Below are positions 1-6,650 of a stretch of 18,557 bases of DNA, one piece after another; positions within the stretch are counted from its first letter, which is position 1, and each line of letters opens with the position of its first letter. The notes under the pieces are model-generated. The model saw only the letters and a list, made by a program, of their open reading frames with translations. It had not been told where the DNA came from and ran no database searches. Source of the DNA: Bacteroidales bacterium. GTDB lineage: Bacteria; Bacteroidota; Bacteroidia; Bacteroidales; UBA932. Both the position numbers and the translations under genes were made by a program. Location of the stretch: NCBI GenBank assembly GCA_021443605.1, contig JABUTQ010000378.1, positions 1 through 18,557 on the forward strand, in the 5' to 3' direction.

Positions 1-140
1 TCATCGCCTACTACGACGATTGCTGCAAAACTGAAGTGACGGCCACCTTTGGTAACCTTGGTCACTCTCTGAACAGCCACCAACCTATCCTTGAGCTCAA
101 GGTCGGTTGTCTTTACTTTTTTAACATTAAGATCTGCCAT
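1..140 (-). CDS. rpsE: 30S ribosomal protein S5, N-terminal part (cut by window edge)
   Basis: Small-subunit ribosomal protein S5, which helps decoding accuracy at the mRNA entry side of the 30S subunit. Only the first 46 codons are in the window. They read MADLNVKKVKTTDLELKDRL and then the S5 double-stranded RNA-binding signature (VQRVTKVTKGGRHFSFAAIV). The ATG is at 140, and 8 bases separate it from the rplR stop. S5 after L18 is the normal spc-operon order. The gene continues beyond position 1, so its full length cannot be judged. Confidence 0.95.
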   Translation of the reverse strand, partial: MADLNVKKVKTTDLELKDRLVAVQRVTKVTKGGRHFSFAAIVVVGD

Positions 141-148
141 ATTACATC

Positions 149-511
149 TTAGAATTTAAGACCGCCTTCACGGGCGCCGTCTGCCAAACTTTTAACTCTT
201 CCGTGATAAAGGTAACCTCCACGGTCAAAAGAGATTGTGGTGATACCTTTCTCGATAGCACGTTTTGCTATTTCAAGACCTACGAGCTTTGCAGCCTCGA
301 TACCGGGCTTTCCTTTGCATGCTTCAACCAATGCCTTGTCGGCTGATGAAGCGGATGCAAGTGTGATACCCTTTGTATCATCTACAACCTGAACATAGAT
401 CTGCTTATTGCTTCTGAACACTACCATTCTCGGTCTCTCTGGAGTACCGTTAACGACTTTGCGGATGCGGTAGTGAATTCTTTGTCTTCTTTCTTGTTTA
501 GTCAATGCCAT
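149..511 (-). CDS. rplR: 50S ribosomal protein L18
   Basis: L18 (120 aa) binds 5S rRNA together with L5 and helps attach it to the large subunit. The chain has the basic N-terminus (KQERRQRIHYRIRK), the RPRMVVFRSNKQIYVQVVDD core and the family-typical C-terminal RGGYLYHGRVKSLADGAREGG segment. Its length is normal for the family. An AGGAGA-like ribosome-binding stretch lies at about 520-525, and the gap to the upstream rplF stop is 16 bases, so it is cotranscribed with its neighbours. Confidence 0.97.
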   Translation of the reverse strand: MALTKQERRQRIHYRIRKVVNGTPERPRMVVFRSNKQIYVQVVDDTKGITLASASSADKALVEACKGKPGIEAAKLVGLEIAKRAIEKGITTISFDRGGYLYHGRVKSLADGAREGGLKF

Positions 512-527
512 AACTCTAATCTCCTAA

Positions 528-1088
528 TTATTTAGCAGAAGCCGACTTACCAGCCTTACGACGAAGCTGTTCACCGACAAACTTGATACCCTTGCCCTTA
601 TACGGCTCAGGTTTACGGAATGAGCGGACCTTGGCTGCAACCTGACCGAGCAATTGCTTATCGCAGCTGGTCATAACCAATACGGGATTCTGTCCTTTCT
701 TGACAGCGGCAGCTTCCGCCTTTACTTCCTTCGGAAGCTGGAAATGAATTTCGTGAGAATAACCGAGGTTGAATATCACGATCTGGCCTTGAACCTCAAC
801 GCGATAACCAACACCGACCAACTCCTGCTGAACGGTAAAGCCCTCTGAAACGCCAACTACCATATTGTGGATAAGGGCGCGATAGAGACCGTGCATCGAA
901 CGATGGCGAGGCTGGTCTGTGGGGCGTGTTACCTTTACTTCTTTACCCTCAACAGAGACTGTGATGTCCGGATCCACTTTCTGAGACATCTCTCCTTTGG
1001 GGCCTTTCACCTTTACAACGTTGTCGGAAGAGACCTCTACGGTAACTCCGGCAGGAAGGTTTACAGGTAATTTTCCAATTCTTGACAT
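528..1088 (-). CDS. rplF: 50S ribosomal protein L6
   Basis: L6 (186 aa) binds 23S rRNA near the sarcin-ricin loop and the factor-binding site. It begins MSRIGKLPVNLPAGVTV and carries both L6 repeats: the first with the VKGPKGEMS motif, and the second ending in the RKPEPYKGKGIKFVGE signature, with a basic lysine-rich tail. Its length is normal. It lies between rpsH (25 bases upstream) and rplR (16 bases downstream), as in the standard spc order. Confidence 0.97.
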   Translation of the reverse strand: MSRIGKLPVNLPAGVTVEVSSDNVVKVKGPKGEMSQKVDPDITVSVEGKEVKVTRPTDQPRHRSMHGLYRALIHNMVVGVSEGFTVQQELVGVGYRVEVQGQIVIFNLGYSHEIHFQLPKEVKAEAAAVKKGQNPVLVMTSCDKQLLGQVAAKVRSFRKPEPYKGKGIKFVGEQLRRKAGKSASAK

Positions 1089-1113
1089 TATTATACGATT
1101 TTAAAATTTCTTA

Positions 1114-1509
1114 TTAGTAAACATAACACAATACCTCGCCGCCTACATTGAGGTCTTTTGCCTCTTTGTCGGTGATGATACCCTTTGAAGTTGACAGGAT
1201 GGCGATTCCGAGGCCGTTGAGAACTCTTGGCATCTCAGAAACTCCTGTGTACTTTCTCAAACCAGGAGAGCTGACACGGATAATCTTCTTGATGGCAGCC
1301 TTCTTGGTCTCAGGATGATACTTGAGAGCGATTTTGATAGTGTTGCAAGGGCTTTCTTCTACAACCTTCCAGGCGAGAACATAACCTTTTTCGTGAAGTA
1401 CGCGGACAATCTCGCATTTCATCTTTGAAGCAGGAACCTCAACGGTCTTGTGACCTGCAAGATAAGCATTGCGAACTCTTGTCAGCAAATCTGCAATTGG
1501 ATCAGTCAT
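1114..1509 (-). CDS. rpsH: 30S ribosomal protein S8
   Basis: S8 (131 aa) is a primary 16S rRNA-binding protein of the central domain. In E. coli it also represses the spc operon by binding its own mRNA. The start MTDPIADLLTRVRNA and the C-terminal TSKGIITDKEAKDLNVGGE motif are diagnostic, and the length is normal. The gene is separated from rpsN by the widest spacer in this operon (77 bases, described separately), so its translation is less obviously coupled to the upstream gene than the others. Confidence 0.97.
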   Translation of the reverse strand: MTDPIADLLTRVRNAYLAGHKTVEVPASKMKCEIVRVLHEKGYVLAWKVVEESPCNTIKIALKYHPETKKAAIKKIIRVSSPGLRKYTGVSEMPRVLNGLGIAILSTSKGIITDKEAKDLNVGGEVLCYVY

Positions 1510-1510
1510 T

Positions 1511-1588
1511 GTTTAATTGTTTTTTTAATAGATTCGACTTTGTTAAAAGCCCGATATCCAAATGTTTATAAATAAAGTTTAATTGTTT
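1511..1588. repeat. 77-bp rpsN-rpsH spacer bounded by a 12-bp direct repeat
   Basis: The sequence GTTTAATTGTTT occurs at 1511-1522 and again at 1577-1588 (AAACAATTAAAC on the transcribed strand). One copy lies just ahead of the rpsH start and the other runs into the rpsN stop codon. The spacer is AT-rich and I see no TAnnTTTG promoter box in it. It is the only intercistronic gap over 30 bases in this ribosomal block. The function is unknown. A past duplication or an A-rich translation enhancer are possible explanations. Confidence 0.5.
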
Positions 1589-1856
1589 ACCAACTTGCTT
1601 TCTTCACTCCCGGGATGAGGCCTGCAGAGGCCATCTCGCGGAACTGAATACGGCTGATGCCGAACTCACGCATATATCCTTTAGGACGACCTGTGAGAGA
1701 GCAGCGGTTGTGCAATCTGCAGGGGCTTGAGTTCTTGGGGAGCTTGTCGAGAGCTGCCCAGTCGCCGGCTTCCTTAAGGGCTTTGCGCTTTTCAGCATAT
1801 TTAGCTATCATCTTTGCACGCTTTACTTCGCGAGCTTTCATTGATTCTTTTGCCAT
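1587..1856 (-). CDS. rpsN: 30S ribosomal protein S14
   Basis: S14 (89 aa) is a 30S head protein needed for late assembly. The long form without a full zinc ribbon is present. The central SPCRLHNRCSLTGRPKGYMR segment keeps two cysteines rather than the CxxC-CxxC pair of the short zinc form, and the C-terminus ends GLIPGVKKASW as expected. It starts 5 bases after the rplE stop, which indicates tight coupling. The family call is certain. Confidence 0.97.
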   Translation of the reverse strand: MAKESMKAREVKRAKMIAKYAEKRKALKEAGDWAALDKLPKNSSPCRLHNRCSLTGRPKGYMREFGISRIQFREMASAGLIPGVKKASW

Positions 1857-1861
1857 ACCCG

Positions 1862-2464
1862 TTATTTCTTAATGTTCTTGAAAGGTAATCCAAATTCGCG
1901 AAGGAGAGCGTATGCCTCTTCGTCTTTTTCTGCAGTGGTAACGAAAGTGATTTCCATACCCATAGTCTTGGTAATCTTGTCGATATCAATTTCAGGGAAG
2001 ATAATCTGCTCTTTTACACCGAGAGTGTAGTTACCTCTTCCGTCAAAGTTTTCAGAGATACCTTTGAAGTCACGGATACGAGGAAGTGAGATAGCGATAA
2101 GTCTTTCAAGGAACTCATACATCTTGGTAGAGCGGAGAGTAACCTTGGCGCCGATAGGCATACCGCGACGGAGCTTGAAGTTAGAGACGTCTTTCTTTGA
2201 AACTGTCTGAACGGCCTTCTGTCCGGTGATGGCAGTAAGTTCTGCACAAGCCACGTCAACGAGCTTCTTGTCTTGAGTTGCGCTTCCAACACCTTCGTTG
2301 ATGGTGATTTTCACCAACTTGGGAACCTGCATACTTGATTTGTATGCAAACTCTTTCATAAGCTTGGGAGCAATTTCTTCTTTATATTTCTTCTGCAGTG
2401 TGGGAACGTATCCTGCAGGAAGCTTCTGAGCTACAGGAGCTGCTTCTTTCTTTTCCTTTGCCAT
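1862..2464 (-). CDS. rplE: 50S ribosomal protein L5 with N-terminal extension
   Basis: L5 (200 aa) binds 5S rRNA and contacts the P-site tRNA in the central protuberance. The core begins near residue 21 (PTLQKKYKEEIAPKL), followed by QVPKLVKITINEGVG and the C-terminal half ending REFGLPFKN. Compared with the usual length of about 180 aa it has roughly 15-20 extra residues at the N-terminus, rich in Lys, Glu and Ala (MAKEKKEAAPVAQKLPAGYV). The ATG overlaps the rplX stop codon by one base (TAATG), a termination-reinitiation arrangement that supports this start and hence the extension. Confidence 0.96.
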   Translation of the reverse strand: MAKEKKEAAPVAQKLPAGYVPTLQKKYKEEIAPKLMKEFAYKSSMQVPKLVKITINEGVGSATQDKKLVDVACAELTAITGQKAVQTVSKKDVSNFKLRRGMPIGAKVTLRSTKMYEFLERLIAISLPRIRDFKGISENFDGRGNYTLGVKEQIIFPEIDIDKITKTMGMEITFVTTAEKDEEAYALLREFGLPFKNIKK

Positions 2465-2784
2465 TATTTAACCTCCTCACCTGATTTTTTTGCGAAGCGT
2501 ACGAGTTTGCCCTTGTCATTGAGACGGCGACCAATCCTTGTGGGACCACCCTTCTGGGGATCTACAAGCTGAAGATTGGAAATATGAATCCCGGCTTCCT
2601 GTTTGATAATACCACCTTGCGGATGCTTTGCATTCGGCTTGGTGCTTTTGCTTACCATGTTGACACCTTCAACAATGGCACGGTCTTTCTTTGTAATCAC
2701 TTCGAGAACCTTTCCGGTCTTGCCCTTGTCATTCCCGGCGTTTACATATACCGTATCACCTTTTTTGATATGCAATTTTGCCAT
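2464..2784 (-). CDS. rplX: 50S ribosomal protein L24
   Basis: L24 (106 aa) is an early assembly initiator that binds the 5' end of 23S rRNA near the exit tunnel. The N-terminal KOW motif is clear (KGDTVYVNAGNDKGKTGKV), followed by VEGVNMVSKSTKPN and the family GGIIKQEAGIHISNL segment. Its length is normal. The stop codon shares one base with the rplE start, and the rplN stop lies 13 bases upstream, so it is part of the same transcript. Confidence 0.97.
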   Translation of the reverse strand: MAKLHIKKGDTVYVNAGNDKGKTGKVLEVITKKDRAIVEGVNMVSKSTKPNAKHPQGGIIKQEAGIHISNLQLVDPQKGGPTRIGRRLNDKGKLVRFAKKSGEEVK

Positions 2785-2797
2785 AATCTTACTAAAA

Positions 2798-3163
2798 TTA
2801 AATTACCTCGGGGGCAAGTGAAACAATTTTCATATAGTTTTCACGAAGCTCTCTGGCAACGGGGCCAAAGATACGTGTGCCGACAACCTCATCCTGCTTG
2901 TTGAGCAGAACGCAAGCATTGTCATCAAAACGGATATAAGAACCGTCTGCACGGCGGATTTCCTTCTTTGTGCGGACAACAACCGCATTGGAAACCGAAC
3001 CTTTCTTGGCGTTGCCGCCAGGAATTGCACTTTTAACGGCAACAACAATCTTGTCACCTACACTGGCATAACGACGACGGGTACCGCCCAGTACACGAAT
3101 ACAGAGCACTTCTTTTGCACCACTATTGTCGGCCACCATCAAGCGTGTTTCTTGCTGTATCAT
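2798..3163 (-). CDS. rplN: 50S ribosomal protein L14
   Basis: L14 (121 aa) sits at the subunit interface and forms bridges to 16S rRNA. It starts MIQQETRLMVADNSGAK, the hallmark of the family, and ends ELRENYMKIVSLAPEVI. The RADGSYIRFDDNACVLLN segment is also typical, and the length is normal. Only one base separates its start from the rpsQ stop, indicating translational coupling. Confidence 0.98.
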   Translation of the reverse strand: MIQQETRLMVADNSGAKEVLCIRVLGGTRRRYASVGDKIVVAVKSAIPGGNAKKGSVSNAVVVRTKKEIRRADGSYIRFDDNACVLLNKQDEVVGTRIFGPVARELRENYMKIVSLAPEVI

Positions 3164-3164
3164 A

Positions 3165-3419
3165 TTATTTAACTTTTTCTACGATTTCTACTAATCTCCA
3201 ACGTTTTGTCTTGCTGAGAGGACGAGTCTCCATAATGCGTACAGTATCACCTTCGCTGCACTCGTTCTTATCGTCCTGGGCAACAAATTTTGTGGTTTTA
3301 TTCACGAACTTGCCGTAAACAGGGTGTTTCTCTTTAGTCTTTACAGCAACTACAATAGACTTCTCCATCTTGTTGCTTACCACAATCCCGATTCTTTCTT
3401 TACGAAGATTTCTTTCCAT
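3165..3419 (-). CDS. rpsQ: 30S ribosomal protein S17
   Basis: S17 (84 aa) is a primary 16S rRNA-binding protein with an OB fold. The sequence begins MERNLRKERIGIVVSNKMEK and contains the typical EKHPVYGKFVNKTTKFVAQD and EGDTVRIMETRPLSKTKRWR motifs. The length is normal. It follows rpmC by 12 bases and abuts rplN, as in the conserved order L16-L29-S17-L14. Confidence 0.98.
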   Translation of the reverse strand: MERNLRKERIGIVVSNKMEKSIVVAVKTKEKHPVYGKFVNKTTKFVAQDDKNECSEGDTVRIMETRPLSKTKRWRLVEIVEKVK

Positions 3420-3431
3420 AGGGCATCTATT

Positions 3432-3626
3432 TTAGTTCTGTTTCTCTTTTTCAGCCAGGATTGTCATCATACGAGCGATGTCTGTCTTGGTCTTCTTAAT
3501 CTTAGAGGTATCCTCCAGCGGAGAGATAACGTGATTCATTCTCATAGAATTGAGATTTTGTCTCTCGGCCTCAATACGCTCGCGCAGGTCTTTAACTGCC
3601 ATTTCACGGATTTCTTGTGCTTTCAT
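3432..3626 (-). CDS. rpmC: 50S ribosomal protein L29
   Basis: L29 (64 aa from the chosen start) lies near the exit tunnel and helps dock nascent-chain factors. I use the ATG at 3626 (MKAQEIREMAVKDLRERIEA). A longer reading from 3659 would overlap rplP by 20 bases and add residues not typical of L29, and a GGGAGAGAG ribosome-binding stretch precedes the inner ATG. The two-helix L29 pattern ends with the SKIKKTKTDIARMMTILAEK segment. The gap from the rplP stop is 13 bases. Confidence 0.95.
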   Translation of the reverse strand: MKAQEIREMAVKDLRERIEAERQNLNSMRMNHVISPLEDTSKIKKTKTDIARMMTILAEKEKQN

Positions 3627-3639
3627 ATTCTCTCTCCCA

Positions 3640-4068
3640 TTAAGCATTTGGTTCAACATAATCTCTTCTTACAACGAACTTGGTTGTAATAGGAAGCTTC
3701 TGAGCGCCAAGACGGAGCGCCTCTTTTGCAACCTCCATAGGAACGCCTTCGGCCTCAATGAGGATACGACCGGGAGTGATAGGAGCAACGAATCCCTCGG
3801 GATTACCTTTACCTTTACCCATACGCACTTCGGCAGGTTTCTTGGTGTAAGGCTTATCCGGGAATACACGGATCCAAATTTTTCCCTCACGTTTCATGTA
3901 ACGTACTACAGCTTGACGTGCAGCTTCAATCTGTTGGCCTGTAAGCCAGCAGCTCTCCATGGTCTTGATACCAAAAGAGCCGAAAGCAAGTTGATTGCCT
4001 CTCTGGGCCATGCCTTTCATGCGCCCCTTCTGCTGCCTTCTAAATTTGGTTTTTTTAGGTTGTAACAT
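3640..4068 (-). CDS. rplP: 50S ribosomal protein L16
   Basis: L16 (142 aa) organises the A-site region of the large subunit. It begins MLQPKKTKFRRQQKGRMKG and carries the FGSFGIKTMESCWLTGQQIE and RMGKGKGNPEGFVAPI signatures; the length is normal. It is the first gene of this transcript. In most bacteria rpsC directly precedes it, but here there is a 229-bp intergenic region with a promoter and then an unrelated gene, so the cluster is split between rpsC and rplP in this genome or in this assembly. Confidence 0.97.
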   Translation of the reverse strand: MLQPKKTKFRRQQKGRMKGMAQRGNQLAFGSFGIKTMESCWLTGQQIEAARQAVVRYMKREGKIWIRVFPDKPYTKKPAEVRMGKGKGNPEGFVAPITPGRILIEAEGVPMEVAKEALRLGAQKLPITTKFVVRRDYVEPNA

Positions 4069-4145
4069 CTTTTCTATAGTTAAATATATTTCTAAACTCT
4101 TGATTCTCTGCGCATTACGCTATTCGGGCATAAAACACAGGGTTG

Positions 4146-4175
4146 CAAAGGTACACAAAATATTTAAATAGCAAA
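4146..4175 (-). promoter_or_regulatory. Bacteroidetes-type promoter of the rplP-rpsE operon
   Basis: On the minus strand TACCTTTG (4153-4146) matches the TAnnTTTG -7 consensus, and TTTG (4175-4172) lies 18 bases upstream as the -33 element. Transcription would start near 4139-4141 and leave a leader of about 70 nt before the rplP ATG at 4068. The good match and the correct direction suggest that the truncated ribosomal operon is transcribed from here. Confidence 0.75.
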
Positions 4176-4191
4176 ACTTTTTTTGCTATTT
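4166..4191. repeat. Perfect 11-bp inverted repeat overlapping the rplP promoter
   Basis: AAATAGCAAAA (4166-4176) and TTTTGCTATTT (4181-4191) are exact reverse complements around a 4-base loop. The right arm is followed by a short T run on the plus strand. The left arm contains the -33 TTTG of the rplP promoter. It could be a weak AT-rich terminator for the upstream DUF4294 gene or an operator-like dyad; the sequence alone does not decide. Confidence 0.5.
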
Positions 4192-4245
4192 TTTACATTA
4201 TTTGCGACCAATTTTTTTGATACTTAATTACTGAGAGTTCAAGCA

Positions 4246-4290
4246 GTTGCAGAGTTGGACCATTTAGCCGGATACAACATTTTCTGCAAC
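4246..4290 (-). terminator. Possible 3' stem-loop after the DUF4294 gene
   Basis: GTTGCAGA (4246-4253) and TCTGCAAC (4283-4290) are exact inverted complements, lying 8 bases past the DUF4294 stop codon. An additional inner pairing of GTTG with CAAC is possible with a bulge. There is no U-run directly after the stem, so it is not a textbook intrinsic terminator. It may protect the mRNA 3' end. Confidence 0.35.
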
Positions 4291-4297
4291 AGACGCA

Positions 4298-5014
4298 CTA
4301 CTTTTTCCGTTTGTTCTTTTTGGAAGGATGTTCTTCGTCGAAAGCCTTGTAAAACGGCTCCCGGAATTTTTCCGGAATGAAGATTTCGGGAAGAGGTTTG
4401 GCGAATATCATAAAGTACAGGTCTTGAAACTCGCCGCGATTCCAATATCCGACAAGCTCTTCGAGATCCTTGTCTTCGCCATATCGGTCGTATCCGCGCT
4501 TGAGGTTTCCACCGAGCAGCTTTGCCACCCCCTGCCAGAATCCGGCATTTATTCCGCCCAGATACCTCTGTATAATATAGTATGGAGTCATACCCACCTC
4601 GCGGTCAATGAGACGAATCATCATAAGCCCTTGATTAAGTGTCAGTTTGCGGAATATCGGCTCAAAATTGTCGATAAGTTCCTCCTTCATGCTGTTGAGA
4701 TACTTTTCCTTATCCCTTGAGTTGAACCCCCTTGCAGCAAACACGCTGTCGGTTTCTTTTATGACATCAGCCACCAGAATGGCATAAGGATACGCCTTTG
4801 CAAAATTGTGGACGCGCTTGTAGTAGAGCTTCCACTCCTTGGAGCTCATCGTCTGCTTGGGATGGATGCGTGCCGGCTTTATCTCGTCCATAAAGATGGT
4901 GTCGCCATCCTGCACGACATATCTCATCAGGCTTCTGTCGTTCTGCGCAAAAGCTCCCGCACCGCCAATCAACAAAGCGATTACCGCCATCAATATCGTT
5001 CTAACAATTTTCAT
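4298..5014 (-). CDS. DUF4294 family secreted protein of unknown function
   Basis: Conserved Bacteroidetes protein of the DUF4294 type (238 aa from this start); its function is not established. I choose the ATG at 5014 because it opens with a clean signal peptide (KIVRTILMAVIALLIGGAG, with a likely cut after AFA at residues 21-23). The longer reading from 5071 would put about 19 unsuitable residues ahead of it and would start upstream of the promoter. The mature protein has the family-like beginning YVVQDGDTIFMDEIKPARI (residues 32-50), then an aromatic and charged helical region (WKLYYKRVHNFAKAYPYA, 61-78), LTLNQGLMMIRLIDREVGMT (125-143) and a very basic tail (KKNKRKK). It is probably periplasmic. 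It is flanked by terminator-like structures and reads as a single-gene transcript unrelated to either neighbouring operon. Confidence 0.8.
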   Translation of the reverse strand: MKIVRTILMAVIALLIGGAGAFAQNDRSLMRYVVQDGDTIFMDEIKPARIHPKQTMSSKEWKLYYKRVHNFAKAYPYAILVADVIKETDSVFAARGFNSRDKEKYLNSMKEELIDNFEPIFRKLTLNQGLMMIRLIDREVGMTPYYIIQRYLGGINAGFWQGVAKLLGGNLKRGYDRYGEDKDLEELVGYWNRGEFQDLYFMIFAKPLPEIFIPEKFREPFYKAFDEEHPSKKNKRKK

Positions 5015-5022
5015 TTCGGCGG

Positions 5023-5054
5023 CAAACATAGCGATTTCGCAAGAGGGGAGCAAA
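5023..5054 (-). promoter_or_regulatory. Promoter of the DUF4294 gene, almost leaderless
   Basis: The minus strand reads TATGTTTG (5030-5023), a full TAnnTTTG -7 match, with TTTG at 5054-5051, 20 bases further upstream. The ATG at 5014 begins only 8 bases past the -7 box, so the transcript should have a leader of a few bases at most. The -33 element overlaps the T-rich tail of the preceding terminator. Confidence 0.65.
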
Positions 5055-5087
5055 TAAAAATAGGGAGCCATTTAAAAAACAGCTCCC
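5050..5087 (-). terminator. Intrinsic terminator of the susC-susD-DUF1593 operon
   Basis: On the minus strand GGGAGC (5087-5082) pairs with GCTCCC (5068-5063) around a 13-base loop and is followed by a T-rich run (TATTTTTATTTG). It starts 29 bases after the DUF1593 stop codon. Position, orientation and T tail fit a rho-independent terminator closing the operon. Confidence 0.7.
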
Positions 5088-5116
5088 GAATCAATTAACA
5101 ATCACCTTGTTTTATT

Positions 5117-6643
5117 TTATTCGGCTGTGATTACATACTGGGCAAATCTGGTCATAGGGCGTTCCACTCCACAATCCTGTACTTCAAGTGTCACGACAAA
5201 CAGATCTCCGGCTTTTGCATCTGCAGGAACAGTGAATGACGCAGAGAGATCCGATGAAGCATCAAGGGCAAGATTTTCGGCCTTTCCATCCATATAGGTG
5301 CAAGATTCATTCTGCACAAACCACTTGTAACTCAGTTTGTTACCATCAGGGTCCTTTGCGGTGGCCTTCATTGTTACGCTATTGCCGGCCTTGCAAGTCA
5401 AATCTGACTTCTCCGGAGTGACCACGGGGGCGTGGTTGCAATTTTCAGGGCCTGCGATTGCCCAGTCTGCACGGGCGGCAAGCTCTTCCCACATCACTAT
5501 AGTATTGTGATTCCTACGATTCTTGACATCGGAACGGAGACCGATATTGATGAATGAGGCGCATCCAAACTGGCAGAATGCCCAATCATAGGGTTTATAC
5601 TGTGCTCTTGGATAGCTGACAAGTGAAGCGGGGCCCCACCCCATTCGGGCAGACTCTCCCCAATCCATAAAGTCTATGAGACCATAATTGTAGATATATG
5701 GCTCTCCAAATACAGCACGACCTTCTGCCATAAGCCATATCTGCTCCATAAGCTTGCCGTGATTTACCTTGTAGGCATCCATTATCCATTCCTTATGAAG
5801 ATATGGCTGGAGTTCATCGGCTGCACGCCTTGGGGAATCAGAAGCCGAGAAGAATGAGCCATAGTTGAAAAAGCCCATCACATATCCACCGCTCTGAAGG
5901 CCTGGGAACATCTCGTCTATCTTACTGTCAGCACGACAGTTGTCCTCTCCTGAACCACCGAGCCTTACCTTTGAAACCACCTTGGCCAGCACCTGCTCCC
6001 ACTGCGGGGTGTTATGATATTTCTCATAGATTGAATAAAGAGCACGGACTGTCGTGTTTATACCGCCCCAATGCTGGATTACCAACGGTCTGGTATCATC
6101 ATCCATAATAATTTGCTCGATAAACTTAGATCCCTCTGTTTCAAAGCGATAATCGCCTTCAAATTCGATATTTCCTATCTTGGTTATGCTCCTTATGTAT
6201 TCGGGAGTAGGATAATCCGGACTGTTTTGGCTGAGGAATTTGTAGTCCTCTTCGTAGCAGTTCAAGATTCTGTCGAGCCAAGTTGGATCCACAGGGCGAT
6301 ACGACCTCAACTCTCCGGCATTCTTTACCGTGTGCTCGCAGTGCTGGGCATTACACCTGTAGTTTGGAGTAATCTCCCCAAGTGTATGAAGCCCTCCGTC
6401 TCCCTGGAAATGATACATACCGGCTGTCCACACGATACCAGCTATGTCATAGTGGTCGGCAAACATAAGGCTGAGGATAAGACCATTCATATCGTCAACC
6501 TCCAAGTCGGTGGTAATCAATACCCTCTGCTGCGCACTCTTGTCAACCGGCTGTCCAAGGTCGATAGCCTTGTTTGTGGAGCAATTGCATAGTGTAAAAA
6601 AGGATGCAATTGCTGCAATGATGAATATTGAAATTCTCTTCAT
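5117..6643 (-). CDS. Secreted DUF1593 protein, nucleoside-hydrolase-like (Sde182 type)
   Basis: Predicted exported hydrolase (508 aa). A signal peptide (residues 1-18) ends at TLCNCS, so it may be a lipoprotein acylated at C19 or C21, although the lipobox is imperfect. The N-terminal domain (about 40-400) has ITTDLEVDDMNGLI (43-56), matching the Asp-rich calcium-binding DxDxxxDD-like motif of nucleoside hydrolases, with D46, D50 and D51 kept, and VIQHWGGINT (188-197), a GGxN motif of the same fold. The C-terminal about 100 residues form a beta-sandwich domain like that of Sde182 (DPDGNKLSYKWFVQ, 431-444). It is the last gene after susC and susD, so it should act on the glycan or glycoside that SusCD handles, outside the cytoplasm. 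Nucleoside hydrolases cleave ribofuranosides, so a furanosidase role is plausible but unproven. The family call is firm; the substrate is unknown. Confidence 0.85.
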   Translation of the reverse strand: MKRISIFIIAAIASFFTLCNCSTNKAIDLGQPVDKSAQQRVLITTDLEVDDMNGLILSLMFADHYDIAGIVWTAGMYHFQGDGGLHTLGEITPNYRCNAQHCEHTVKNAGELRSYRPVDPTWLDRILNCYEEDYKFLSQNSPDYPTPEYIRSITKIGNIEFEGDYRFETEGSKFIEQIIMDDDTRPLVIQHWGGINTTVRALYSIYEKYHNTPQWEQVLAKVVSKVRLGGSGEDNCRADSKIDEMFPGLQSGGYVMGFFNYGSFFSASDSPRRAADELQPYLHKEWIMDAYKVNHGKLMEQIWLMAEGRAVFGEPYIYNYGLIDFMDWGESARMGWGPASLVSYPRAQYKPYDWAFCQFGCASFINIGLRSDVKNRRNHNTIVMWEELAARADWAIAGPENCNHAPVVTPEKSDLTCKAGNSVTMKATAKDPDGNKLSYKWFVQNESCTYMDGKAENLALDASSDLSASFTVPADAKAGDLFVVTLEVQDCGVERPMTRFAQYVITAE

Positions 6644-6650
6644 TTCGTGT

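Noticed and set aside
3550..4065. 171-aa plus-strand open frame opposite rplP and rpmC
   Set aside because: Antisense to two certain ribosomal protein genes, with no recognisable domain.
5015..5071. Longer N-terminus for the DUF4294 protein from 5071
   Set aside because: It would start upstream of the predicted promoter and hide a clean signal peptide that begins at 5014.
6071..6592. 173-aa plus-strand open frame opposite the DUF1593 gene
   Set aside because: No promoter or ribosome-binding site was seen and there are no motifs; it is a shadow of the coding strand.
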